Shown here piece by piece: positions 16,637 to 24,798 of a DNA stretch of 64,000 nucleotides. Both the position numbers and the translations under genes were made by a program. The DNA is taken from positions 1,673,071 to 1,737,070 of the forward strand of contig NZ_FLQT01000003.1 in assembly GCF_900088125.1 (NCBI RefSeq), written 5' to 3'. The notes under the pieces are model-generated. The model did not search any database, was not told the origin of the DNA, and was given only the letters and a program-made list of their open reading frames with translations. This stretch comes from Peptoniphilus pacaensis (GTDB lineage Bacteria > Bacillota > Clostridia > Tissierellales > Peptoniphilaceae). Positions within the stretch are counted from its first letter, which is position 1, and each line of letters begins with the position of its first letter.

Positions 16637-17615
16637 TATTAAAATTTTCGCCGACGCGCTTCGTGATAAGATTCGCGATGCGCACTCTATTGCGATTATG
16701 TCCCACACCAGCCCCGACGGAGATAATCTCGGCAGCCTGGAGGCTATGTACGGCTTTCTGAAAGGGCTGAACAAAGAAGTCGTCTACCTGTCCAACGACG
16801 ACGTCCCGAAAGACTTTGCTTATTTACCTTCGACAACAGCCCGAGTCGACGTTTCGTCCGTCGATGAAGCCTTTGATCTGCTGATCGCCTTGGATTCATC
16901 GGATGCCGATCGCTTCGGCGCCAAGGGAAAAGAGCTTTTTGAAAAGGCGAAATTTACGGTGAATATCGATCACCACATGAGCAATCTTTCCTATGCCGAT
17001 TTAAACTGCGTGCTTCCCAAGGCCACATCCACCGGGGAAGTGCTCTTTCGCGTGTTGGATGCCATGGATGCCGAGGTTACGCCTGCCATGGCTACGGGCT
17101 TTTACACGGCCATATCGACGGATACCGGGAGCTTCCAATACGACAGCGTCAACGGGGATACCCACCGCATCGTCGCCAAGCTTTACGATGCCGGCTGCGA
17201 TCACAACACGGTCGTTAAATCGGTGTATCAATCCATGTCCAAGGAAAAGTTGGCGCTGTCCGCTCGCGTCCTTTCCGATTTGCGTTTTATGGCCGACGGG
17301 AAAATTTCCATCGCCGTCTGTCGCTTAAAGGATATGGAAGCGGCGGGCGCATCCAAGGACGACACGGAAGGCATCGTTGAAAAAGCCAGAAATATCGATG
17401 GTGTCGAAATGGCGGTCTTTCTCAAAGAAAAAGCCGATGAAGTCAAACTTTCTTTCCGCTCGAAGAGCTATTTAAACTGCACGGAATTCGCGTCCGTCTT
17501 CGGTGGCGGCGGCCATATTCGTGCCTCCGGGGCATCGTCAAGTGAGTCCCTGGAAAGCGTGTTGGAGAAAGTGGAAGCTTTAGTCAAAGAAAAAGTAGAA
17601 AATGCGGGTCAATGA
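16629..17615 (+). CDS. nrnA: DHH/DHHA1 phosphoesterase, NrnA-type (nanoRNase/pAp phosphatase)
   Basis: NrnA-like enzymes degrade 2-5-nt RNA fragments and 3'-phosphoadenosine 5'-phosphate. The 328-residue product has the DHH-superfamily metal motifs: SHTSPDGDN near the N-terminus, IALDSSDADR near 80, IDHHMSN near 117 and DTGSFQYDS near 165. The C-terminal DHHA1 domain holds FGGGGHIRASGAS. The GTG start overlaps rbfA by 8 bases and the stop overlaps truB as ATGA. The rbfA-nrnA-truB order is common in Firmicutes. Family is certain; the balance of the two activities is not known here. Confidence 0.92.
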   Translation: MSDIKIFADALRDKIRDAHSIAIMSHTSPDGDNLGSLEAMYGFLKGLNKEVVYLSNDDVPKDFAYLPSTTARVDVSSVDEAFDLLIALDSSDADRFGAKGKELFEKAKFTVNIDHHMSNLSYADLNCVLPKATSTGEVLFRVLDAMDAEVTPAMATGFYTAISTDTGSFQYDSVNGDTHRIVAKLYDAGCDHNTVVKSVYQSMSKEKLALSARVLSDLRFMADGKISIAVCRLKDMEAAGASKDDTEGIVEKARNIDGVEMAVFLKEKADEVKLSFRSKSYLNCTEFASVFGGGGHIRASGASSSESLESVLEKVEALVKEKVENAGQ

Positions 17616-18487
17616 ACGGAATCCTTTTAATCGATAAACCTGAAGGCTGGACATCTCACGATGTGGTGCAGAAAATGCGCAGGCTCTATGAAACGAAACA
17701 GGTCGGCCATACCGGGACCTTAGATCCCATGGCCACGGGTCTATTGCCCATATGTATCGGACGCGCGACGAAGGTGGCTGAATATATTTCAGACGACCGC
17801 AAAGCGTATATCGCCAAGGCATCAGCGGGCTTTAGAACGGACACAGGGGACACTTCGGGCGAAGTCTATGCAAGATCCCCTAAACCGATTCCCGAGGACT
17901 TAGAAAGCGTTCTGGATGCTTTCAGAGGGGAACAGCTGCAGCTGCCCCCTATGCACTCGGCGCTGAAGTATAAGGGCAAAAAATTATACGAATACGCACG
18001 CAAGGGCATCTGTGTTCCGCGAGAAGAGCGTCCCATCACTGTTTCGAAACTGGAGTGCTTGGCGTCGGATAAAGAATCGGTGACGATTTTAGCCGAGGTG
18101 TCTTCCGGCACCTACATCCGCACGCTCCTCGACGACATCGGCGTGGCGGCCGGTTGTTATTTGACTATGTCCGCATTGCGCCGCGTCTCCGTGGGAGATA
18201 CAAGTATCGACGATGCATTTACCATCGAAGAGGTGGAAGCTATGACCCCTCGGGAGCGGAAAGACGTCCTTCTTCCCATGGACCGGTTGCTTGAGCATAT
18301 GCCTGCGATCCATCTGCCGGCGAATCGCCTGAAGCCTTCCGTCAACGGCATGTCTTCTCGCATTCCTTCGACCGTTCCCTGCGGAGATGTATACCGCGTC
18401 TACGCGGGCGATACATTCGTCGGCTTAGGTACAGTGAAAGAATTGGACGGAGCGATAAACGTATCCATGAAGAAAGTATTAGTTTGA
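17612..18487 (+). CDS. truB: tRNA pseudouridine-55 synthase
   Basis: TruB makes pseudouridine at position 55 in the T-loop of nearly all tRNAs. The 291-residue product begins MNGILLIDKPEGWTSHDVV and carries GHTGTLDPMATGLLPICIG with the catalytic aspartate near residue 39. RKAYIAKASAGFRTDTGD and the GTYIRTLLDDIG strand are also typical. It overlaps the upstream DHH gene by four bases and is followed by ribF, the usual partner. Confidence 0.97.
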   Translation: MNGILLIDKPEGWTSHDVVQKMRRLYETKQVGHTGTLDPMATGLLPICIGRATKVAEYISDDRKAYIAKASAGFRTDTGDTSGEVYARSPKPIPEDLESVLDAFRGEQLQLPPMHSALKYKGKKLYEYARKGICVPREERPITVSKLECLASDKESVTILAEVSSGTYIRTLLDDIGVAAGCYLTMSALRRVSVGDTSIDDAFTIEEVEAMTPRERKDVLLPMDRLLEHMPAIHLPANRLKPSVNGMSSRIPSTVPCGDVYRVYAGDTFVGLGTVKELDGAINVSMKKVLV

Positions 18488-18494
18488 GGTGTTT

Positions 18495-19457
18495 ATGGAG
18501 GTTATACAAGTCGATTTAGAGTCGGAAATTCATAGGGAGGCGACGATTGCCCTGGGCAATTTCGACGGCATACACAAAGGCCATCAAGCCCTGATCGAAG
18601 GTGTTGTCGACATGGCAAAAAAGCTTCACTGTCCCTCTTCTGTTCTCATGTTTACGACGCACACGAAAAACACGACGGAGGGTATTTCCCAGGAACTGTT
18701 AACATCCGGATCTCAAAAACACGACATTCTTCGCTCCTTGGGCATCGACATTATTTACGAGATCGACTTTACCGATGAAATCATGCACATGAGTCCCGAA
18801 GCCTTTGTGACGAAATTTTTAGTTGATCATTTAAAGGCGAAGGGCATCGTCGTAGGCTACGATTATCGATTCGGTTATAAAGCCTCGGGTACTGTTGCCA
18901 CACTTAAAAGCCTTTGCGATTTAAACGGCATCGCCTTGTCCGTCAAAGAAGCGGTAAGCTACGGCGGCGAGACTGTTTCCAGTACGCGCATTCGGGAAGC
19001 TGTAAAAGAAGGGGATGTGGAACTGGCACAATCCCTTTTAATGCGTCCCTTTACCATTCGAGGCACCGTCGTTCCCGGCAAGCAATTGGGGCGGACTATC
19101 GGCATTCCCACGGCAAATATTCTCTACGACGCCCACTACGTTATACCGAAATTCGGCGTTTACCTTACCGGCGTCATCGTAGACGGAAAGTTTTATTACG
19201 GCGCAACGAACATCGGCACCAATCCGACTTTTTCGGAGCAGGAAATAAAAGTCGAAACTTATCTTTACGACTACCACGGCGACAGTCTTTACGGGAAGAG
19301 CATGGACGTGGCTCTATTGGAATTCATTCGTCCGGAGATGACCTTTAAAGATGTGGAAGCTTTAAAGGATCGCATGAACGACGATTTGGAACTGATCCGC
19401 CAACAAATTCTTAAAGATGAATTTACAAATAAGCAGATAAATGGTAGAATACTTTAG
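18495..19457 (+). CDS. ribF: bifunctional riboflavin kinase / FAD synthetase
   Basis: RibF phosphorylates riboflavin to FMN and adenylylates FMN to FAD. The 320-residue product has the nucleotidyltransferase half with ALGNFDGIHKGHQALIEG (HxGH-like) and a SSTRIREAVKEGDVE motif near residue 160. The C-terminal riboflavin-kinase barrel has GKQLGRTIGIPTANI and ATNIGTNPTF. The start chosen is the ATG 5 bases after GAGG; an upstream GTG overlaps the ribosome site. The promoter for rpsO lies within its last codons. Confidence 0.96.
   Translation: MEVIQVDLESEIHREATIALGNFDGIHKGHQALIEGVVDMAKKLHCPSSVLMFTTHTKNTTEGISQELLTSGSQKHDILRSLGIDIIYEIDFTDEIMHMSPEAFVTKFLVDHLKAKGIVVGYDYRFGYKASGTVATLKSLCDLNGIALSVKEAVSYGGETVSSTRIREAVKEGDVELAQSLLMRPFTIRGTVVPGKQLGRTIGIPTANILYDAHYVIPKFGVYLTGVIVDGKFYYGATNIGTNPTFSEQEIKVETYLYDYHGDSLYGKSMDVALLEFIRPEMTFKDVEALKDRMNDDLELIRQQILKDEFTNKQINGRIL
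19422..19450 (+). promoter_or_regulatory. rpsO promoter (TTTACA-17-TAGAAT)
   Basis: TTTACA (19422-19427) and TAGAAT (19445-19450) are 17 bases apart, inside the 3' end of ribF. Transcription would start near 19457, giving a leader of about 75 bases before rpsO. Confidence 0.65.
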
Positions 19458-19532
19458 TATTCGTTAGTTTGGCTCAGTTTGCCGATCCTCGACGCTTACT
19501 TGGTCAAACCGTATTTTTATGAGGAGGAAATT
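19458..19532 (+). promoter_or_regulatory. candidate S15 autoregulatory leader
   Basis: The leader can fold: GTTTG (19467-19471) pairs with CAAAC (19505-19509), and alternatively GGC (19471-19473) pairs with GCC (19481-19483). GAGGAGG at 19521-19527 is the ribosome site. S15 is known to repress its own mRNA through leader structures in several bacterial groups, with different RNA folds in each. Here the fold is weak and the regulatory role is only inferred from position. Confidence 0.35.
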
Positions 19533-19799
19533 ATGTTATCGAAAGAAAAGAAACAAGAAATCATCAAAGCGTATCAAAGAGAAGAAGGCGACACCGGTTC
19601 CCCGGAAGTTCAAATCGCTATTTTAACCTACACTATTAATACGCTGAACGAACACTTGAAAGAACATAAAAAAGACCATCACTCTCGTAGAGGTCTTTTA
19701 AAGATGGTCGGTAAGAGACGGAACCTGCTCCGCTATTTGAAGAACAAGGATGTGGAACGCTACAGAACTCTTATCGAACGTTTAGACATCAGAGGTTAA
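19533..19799 (+). CDS. rpsO: 30S ribosomal protein S15
   Basis: S15 is a primary 16S rRNA-binding protein of the 30S platform. The 88-residue product has exact family length and the motifs [22 protein letters not shown] and [21 protein letters not shown]. The start is the ATG after GAGGAGGAAATT; an in-frame ATG 18 codons upstream lies in the leader and would add unrelated residues. It has its own promoter and terminator and lies in front of pnp, as in most bacteria. Confidence 0.98.
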   Translation: MLSKEKKQEIIKAYQREEGDTGSPEVQIAILTYTINTLNEHLKEHKKDHHSRRGLLKMVGKRRNLLRYLKNKDVERYRTLIERLDIRG

Positions 19800-19809
19800 G
19801 ACAGGAATC

Positions 19810-19835
19810 AAAGAGCGGGCGACCGCTCTTTCTTT
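19810..19835 (+). terminator. hairpin terminator between rpsO and pnp
   Basis: AAAGAGCGG (19810-19818) pairs with CCGCTCTTT (19823-19831) around a GCGA tetraloop, followed by CTTT only. The short U-tract suggests incomplete termination, or a processing hairpin like the RNase III site between rpsO and pnp in E. coli. Confidence 0.6.
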
Positions 19836-19854
19836 ATAGAGAAAAGAGTGTGAC

Positions 19855-21984
19855 ATGTATAAAACATTTTCGACTATACTAAACGGCGAGCCTCTGTATG
19901 TAGAGATCGGGAAGGTTGCCAAACAGGCCAATGGCGCCTGCTGGGTCAGACAGGGCGAAAGCGTAGTTCTCGTCACGGCGACGGCATCAACCAAGGCCCG
20001 TGAAGGGGCGGACTTTCTGCCTTTAAGCTGCGATTACGAAGAAAAATATTATTCCTCGGGTAAGATCCCTGGCGGCTTCAACAAAAGAGAAGGGCGTCCC
20101 GGAACCAACGCGATTTTGGTCAGCCGCTTAATCGACCGTCCCATTCGTCCTCTGTTCCCCGATGACTATCACCACAGCATTCAAGTCACGGCCACGGTGC
20201 TCAGTTACGACCCCGATTACCCGACGGATATCTTGGCTATGATCGGATCTTCCATCGCCCTGTCCATATCGGACATTCCCTTTCAAGGGCCTACGGGCTC
20301 CGTGCGCATCGGTCATATCGACGGCGAGATGGTTCTAAACCCTTCCGTCGACGATCAAAAGCGCTCTCGCTTAAATCTCGCCGTATCCGGCACCGCCGAT
20401 GCCATTATGATGGTGGAAGCGGAAGTGGATTTGCTCAATGAAGACGAAGTGCTTGACGCCATACTCTATGCCCACGAGGAAATTAAAAAACTGGTTTCCT
20501 TTATCGACGGCATCGTCGACGAAGTGGGAAGAGAAAAAATGGACTACGATCAATTGGTCATCGACGAAGATTACAAGGCCATGATTATTGACTCGGTATA
20601 CGACAAGGTCGAAAAGGCATTGTGGATCGCCGATAAAACGGAGCAAGGCCACGAGCTTTCCAGAGTGAAGGACGAACTGATCGCCGAATTGGAAGAGAAA
20701 GAAGATTACAGAGAAGTCGAATTAAACGTCATCTTTGAAAACCTGACGCAAGAAATCTTCAGAAAACAAATTCTCGTAGACAGAAAACGGAGCGACGGAA
20801 GAGACTTTACGGAAATCCGCCCCCTGTCTTCGGAAGTCGGTCTTTTGCCTCGCGTACACGGCAGCGGCCTCTTTACTCGCGGACAAACCCAAGCCTTGAC
20901 TTCGGTCACCCTGGCGCCCTTGACGGAAGGCCAAATTATCGACGGCTTGGATCCAGAATACACGAAGCGCTACGTTCACCACTATAATTTTCCGTCCTAT
21001 TCCGTCGGCGAAACCCGTCCGCCGAGAAGCCCGGGCCGTCGCGAAATCGGTCACGGCAATTTGGCCGAACGAGCCTTGCTTCCCGTGCTTCCCACGGAAG
21101 AAGACTTTCCTTACTACATTCGCGTGGTCAATGAAATCCTGGAATCCAACGGTTCTTCGTCACAAGCGAGCATTTGCGGATCGACCCTGGCTTTAATGGA
21201 TGCCGGTGTGCCGATTCAAGCGCCGGTGGCCGGTATCGCCATGGGCCTTATCGACAACGGAGACGATCCCGTGATCCTGACGGACATCCAAGGTCTGGAA
21301 GACCATTACGGCGACATGGACTTTAAAGTGGCGGGAACGTCGGAAGGTATCTCCGCCTTACAAATGGATATTAAAATCAGCGGCGTATCCAGAGAAATTC
21401 TTTCCCGCGCCTTGAAACAGGCACACGACGCCCGTATGGAACTTTTGGCTCACCTCGCAGGCACCATTGCCGAGCCGAGAGCAGAGCTTTCGCCCTATGC
21501 ACCGAAGATTACCGGTTTACAAATCGATCCCGAAAAGATCGGCGAAGTCATCGGCAGCGGCGGCAAGGTGATTCACAAGATTACCGAAGAAACCGGCGCA
21601 CAAATCGAAATCGAAGACGACGGCCGCGTTTCCATTATAGCCAACGATGAAGGCGCCCTTATTGCGAAGAAAATCATCGAAGACATCGTTCACGAATTGG
21701 AAGTGGGCGAGGTATTCGACGGTACGGTAACGAAGGTCGTCGACTTCGGTGCCTTTGTCGAAATCCTCTGGGGAAGAGAAGGCCTCCTGCACATTTCAAA
21801 CATCGACCACAAGCGCGTAGGCAAAGTGGAAGATGTGCTGAAGGAAGGGGATAAGGTCAAGGTTAAGGTCATGAATCTTGAAAAAGGAAAGATCGGTCTT
21901 TCCAGAAAAGCCCTCTTACCCAAGCCGGAGCGCAACCATCCGCCTCGGGATAAAAAACCGGAAGACAAAGAAAATAACAAATAA
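19855..21984 (+). CDS. pnp: polyribonucleotide nucleotidyltransferase (PNPase)
   Basis: PNPase is a phosphorolytic 3'-5' exoribonuclease and partner of RNase Y in RNA turnover. The 709-residue product has two RNase-PH-like domains (the second with DRKRSDGRDFTEIRPLSSEV near 305), a KH domain with GSGGKVIHKITEETGA near 565 and a C-terminal S1 domain (VTKVVDFGAFVEI). The tail is Lys/Pro/Glu-rich. The ATG lacks a strong ribosome site (GAGTG). rny is in the same window at 32.4 kb. Confidence 0.98.
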   Translation: MYKTFSTILNGEPLYVEIGKVAKQANGACWVRQGESVVLVTATASTKAREGADFLPLSCDYEEKYYSSGKIPGGFNKREGRPGTNAILVSRLIDRPIRPLFPDDYHHSIQVTATVLSYDPDYPTDILAMIGSSIALSISDIPFQGPTGSVRIGHIDGEMVLNPSVDDQKRSRLNLAVSGTADAIMMVEAEVDLLNEDEVLDAILYAHEEIKKLVSFIDGIVDEVGREKMDYDQLVIDEDYKAMIIDSVYDKVEKALWIADKTEQGHELSRVKDELIAELEEKEDYREVELNVIFENLTQEIFRKQILVDRKRSDGRDFTEIRPLSSEVGLLPRVHGSGLFTRGQTQALTSVTLAPLTEGQIIDGLDPEYTKRYVHHYNFPSYSVGETRPPRSPGRREIGHGNLAERALLPVLPTEEDFPYYIRVVNEILESNGSSSQASICGSTLALMDAGVPIQAPVAGIAMGLIDNGDDPVILTDIQGLEDHYGDMDFKVAGTSEGISALQMDIKISGVSREILSRALKQAHDARMELLAHLAGTIAEPRAELSPYAPKITGLQIDPEKIGEVIGSGGKVIHKITEETGAQIEIEDDGRVSIIANDEGALIAKKIIEDIVHELEVGEVFDGTVTKVVDFGAFVEILWGREGLLHISNIDHKRVGKVEDVLKEGDKVKVKVMNLEKGKIGLSRKALLPKPERNHPPRDKKPEDKENNK

Positions 21985-21988
21985 ACAG

Positions 21989-22011
21989 AAAACCGCTTCG
22001 GCGGTTTTTTT
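21989..22011 (+). terminator. intrinsic terminator after pnp
   Basis: AAAACCGC (21989-21996) pairs with GCGGTTTT (22001-22008) with a stable TTCG loop and seven T residues. It ends the long left-hand transcription unit before dut. Confidence 0.88.
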
Positions 22012-22026
22012 CATAAAGGAGATTCT

Positions 22027-22470
22027 ATGAACGTAAAAGTAGTGAATAAATCCCGCCATCCCCTTCCGTCTTACAAAACCGAAGGCTCTTGCGGCATGGA
22101 TTTACGGGCGAATTTAGAAGAGTCGAAAATCTTAAAGCCCTTGGAGCGGGCCATGATTCCCACGGGCCTTTTCTTCGAAATCCCCAAGGGCATCGAAGGC
22201 CAAGTGCGGGCGAGGAGCGGCCTTTCCTTAAAAAAAGGCATTACCCTCATTAACGGCATCGGCACCATCGACAGCGACTACCGAGGCGAGCTGGGCATTC
22301 TTGTCGTCAATCTTTCCGACGAAGAGGTCACCATTGAAGACGGCGACCGCATCGCCCAAATGGTCTTTATGGCCTACGAAGTGGCTCATTGGGTTCAAGT
22401 GGAAAGCTTGGACGAATTGTCTGAAACGGAGCGAGGCGAAGGCGGATTTGGCCACACCGGGATACGTTAA
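22027..22470 (+). CDS. dut: dUTP diphosphatase
   Basis: dUTPase hydrolyses dUTP to dUMP and pyrophosphate, keeping uracil out of DNA and feeding thymidylate synthesis. The 147-residue product has the trimeric-dUTPase motifs: [10 protein letters not shown] (1), [11 protein letters not shown] (2), [13 protein letters not shown] (3), DGDRIAQMV (4) and the C-terminal P-loop-like GEGGFGHTG (5). AAAGGAG precedes the ATG. It stands between the pnp terminator and the ftsK promoter. Confidence 0.97.
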   Translation: MNVKVVNKSRHPLPSYKTEGSCGMDLRANLEESKILKPLERAMIPTGLFFEIPKGIEGQVRARSGLSLKKGITLINGIGTIDSDYRGELGILVVNLSDEEVTIEDGDRIAQMVFMAYEVAHWVQVESLDELSETERGEGGFGHTGIR

Positions 22471-22493
22471 AATCATGTGGAATCCCGTAAATT

Positions 22494-22510
22494 ATGTTAT
22501 AATATATCCG
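22494..22510 (+). promoter_or_regulatory. ftsK promoter, extended -10
   Basis: The TG at 22495-22496 plus TATAAT (22498-22503) make a perfect extended -10. No good -35 is present at the right distance. The 17 bases ATGTTATAATATATCCG differ by one base from those at the rpsB promoter. Transcription should start near 22510. Confidence 0.75.
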
Positions 22511-22522
22511 AACATACATTTG
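22509..22522. promoter_or_regulatory. possible weak LexA-type operator at the ftsK start site
   Basis: CGAACATACATTTG matches the Gram-positive LexA box pattern (CGAAC-N4-GTTCG) in the left half and three of five positions in the right. It sits exactly at the predicted transcription start. E. coli ftsK is known to be partly SOS-controlled; for this gene it is only an inference from a two-mismatch site. Confidence 0.25.
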
Positions 22523-22539
22523 ACGAAATGAGGATTCCC

Positions 22540-24798
22540 TTGTCTAGAAAAAGAAAATCGACGAAAAAAAAGACTACCGCTCAGAGCCAACAAAAAGCTT
22601 ATATGATCGGTGGCCTCATCATTATTCTGGCCATCCTTTCCATGTTGAGCCTTTTCAGCAAACAGATGGGTGTCTTTGGCGACTTCGTGTCATCGGCCAT
22701 CGGCGTTCTCTTTGGAAAGGTCGGCCCGCTTTTTTGCGCTCTTCTTTTCATCATCGGCCTGTTCTTTATTACGGACTGGGATGTAAAGATAAAAGTAAAA
22801 GTACTAGGCCTGGGTATTTTGGCCTTCCTTATGGGCATGCTCTATACCTATGATCCCACGGGCCCCGTTATGACGTGGAACAGCCGCTTAAATCAGCGAG
22901 GGCCGTATACGGACCCGGGATTTATCGGCGAAAACTTCTCACGACTCCTCGTCGGCCTTCTCGGCATCGTAGGAAGTTGGACGTTGATGATTTTAATCGC
23001 GTCTCTATTGCTTTATCTCTTGCCGTCGAAAGAGCGAAAGGCATTGGTAAAGGAGAAGATAAGCAGCTTCTTCCGCGAACAAAAAGAGAAGAAAAACGAA
23101 AAAGCGAAAGAGAAGGAAAAGCCTGCGGCAAAGAAGAAAAAGAGTGCATCGCCTTCCACAAAGAAAGAGAACAAGACGCCTCTTACTTCCGGCTTCGACG
23201 TATTCGGTGCGTCGGGTAAAAAAGAAAGTACTGAGCCGGCAGCGGAGGCCGTCGAAATTCGCGACTACCGTCCGGCAGCGGAAGAAAAGCCGAAGCGGAC
23301 GGAGACCTTAAAGGAAACGGAAAAAGCCGCCTTTGCTAAGGATGTCAATACGGAAGTCCAAGAGTCCGTCTATCACTTCCCGCCGTTAAAACTTTTGAAA
23401 AAGCCTTCCGGCGGATCCACATTGAGCGACGAAGGCATTCGACAAAACGCCGCCATTATTCAGGAAGTCATGGACAATTTCAACGTGGATTGTCGCGTGC
23501 GGGCCATTAATCGAGGCCCCACCATTACCTCGTACGAATTGGAACCGTCCCCCGGCGTGAAGATTTCAAAAATCGTGTCCCTTCACGACAATCTCAGCCT
23601 TTCTTTGGCGAGCCCGGGTATCCGTATCGAAGCGCCGATTCCCGGCAAGAGCGCCATCGGCATCGAAGTGCCCAATAAGGTGAAGGACAGCGTCAATCTC
23701 AGAGAAATTATCGAAAGCGACGCCTTCGACTCCCTGGATTCAAACGTGCCTTTGACCTTAGGCAAGGACATTAGCGGCAATGCCATCGTTTCATCCATCG
23801 ACAAAATGCCCCACCTGTTAATTGCCGGTGCTACGGGATCGGGAAAATCCGTGTGCATCAACTCGATCTTAATGGGCATTCTATACAAATCAGCGCCTGA
23901 AGACGTGCGCTTAATCCTTATCGACCCGAAAGTGGTGGAACTTGGGATTTACAACGGCATTCCGCACTTGCTTATCCCGGTAGTGACGGATCCTAAGAAG
24001 GCGGCTTTCGCCTTGGCCTGGGCCGTGGACGAAATGGAAAAGCGCTACAAGGCCTTTGCGGAAACCGGCGTGCGCGACGTGTCCGGCTATAACGAAAAGA
24101 TGAAGCTCAGCGGCGAAAGCACCATGCCGAAAATCGTCATTGTCGTAGACGAGTTAAGCGATTTAATGATGGTGGCGGCAAAAGAAGTGGAAGATTACAT
24201 TCCCCGCCTCGCTCAAATGGCGAGAGCGGCGGGAATCCACTTGATCCTCGCCACCCAACGCCCATCTGTGGACGTCATTACCGGTACGATAAAGGCGAAC
24301 ATTCCATCCCGCATCGCCTTCTCCGTATCTTCCTCCATCGATTCCCGCACGATTCTGGACATGTCCGGCGCAGAAAAACTTCTGGGTAAAGGGGATATGC
24401 TCTTTTATCCCTCGAGTTTCCCGAAGCCCAAGCGCTTGCAGGGCGCCTTTGTGTCGGATAAGGAAGTGGAAGATGTATTAAATTACGTGAAGCATCACAC
24501 GGAGTCCACGGACTACGACGAAGAGGCCCTGGACACCATGGAGAAGAAGGTTCAAAAGGCCGTGGCCGATGAAGATCCACTGCTTTACGATGCCGTGGAT
24601 ATCGTCCTGACTCAAGAGCAAGCCTCCATATCCTTTATACAGCGCAAGCTGAAGGTGGGATATGCCCGTGCGGCGCGCATCGTGGACCAAATCGAAGAGA
24701 TGGGGATCATCGGGCCTCACGAAGGCACGAAACCGCGAAAACTGCTTATGACAAAAGAACAAATCGAAGAACTGAAAGAAAATCAGGAGAATATATGA
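22540..24798 (+). CDS. ftsK: DNA translocase FtsK/SpoIIIE
   Basis: FtsK/SpoIIIE hexamers pump chromosomal DNA through the closing septum. The 752-residue product has a basic N-terminus (SRKRKSTKKK), four hydrophobic segments within about 20-170, a Lys/Glu-rich linker, then the motor with Walker A GATGSGKSV near 430 and Walker B IVIVVDELSDL near 535. The C-terminal winged-helix gamma domain has FIQRKLKVGYARAARIVDQIEEMG. TTG 22540 is chosen because GAGG lies 6 bases before it; ATG 22528 in frame is an alternative without a ribosome site. Coupled to rimO by an ATGA overlap. Confidence 0.95.
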   Translation: MSRKRKSTKKKTTAQSQQKAYMIGGLIIILAILSMLSLFSKQMGVFGDFVSSAIGVLFGKVGPLFCALLFIIGLFFITDWDVKIKVKVLGLGILAFLMGMLYTYDPTGPVMTWNSRLNQRGPYTDPGFIGENFSRLLVGLLGIVGSWTLMILIASLLLYLLPSKERKALVKEKISSFFREQKEKKNEKAKEKEKPAAKKKKSASPSTKKENKTPLTSGFDVFGASGKKESTEPAAEAVEIRDYRPAAEEKPKRTETLKETEKAAFAKDVNTEVQESVYHFPPLKLLKKPSGGSTLSDEGIRQNAAIIQEVMDNFNVDCRVRAINRGPTITSYELEPSPGVKISKIVSLHDNLSLSLASPGIRIEAPIPGKSAIGIEVPNKVKDSVNLREIIESDAFDSLDSNVPLTLGKDISGNAIVSSIDKMPHLLIAGATGSGKSVCINSILMGILYKSAPEDVRLILIDPKVVELGIYNGIPHLLIPVVTDPKKAAFALAWAVDEMEKRYKAFAETGVRDVSGYNEKMKLSGESTMPKIVIVVDELSDLMMVAAKEVEDYIPRLAQMARAAGIHLILATQRPSVDVITGTIKANIPSRIAFSVSSSIDSRTILDMSGAEKLLGKGDMLFYPSSFPKPKRLQGAFVSDKEVEDVLNYVKHHTESTDYDEEALDTMEKKVQKAVADEDPLLYDAVDIVLTQEQASISFIQRKLKVGYARAARIVDQIEEMGIIGPHEGTKPRKLLMTKEQIEELKENQENI

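Noticed and set aside
19810-19831. Part of an S15 regulatory RNA
   Set aside because: The hairpin lies after rpsO and before pnp; it fits a terminator or processing site better than an rpsO control element.
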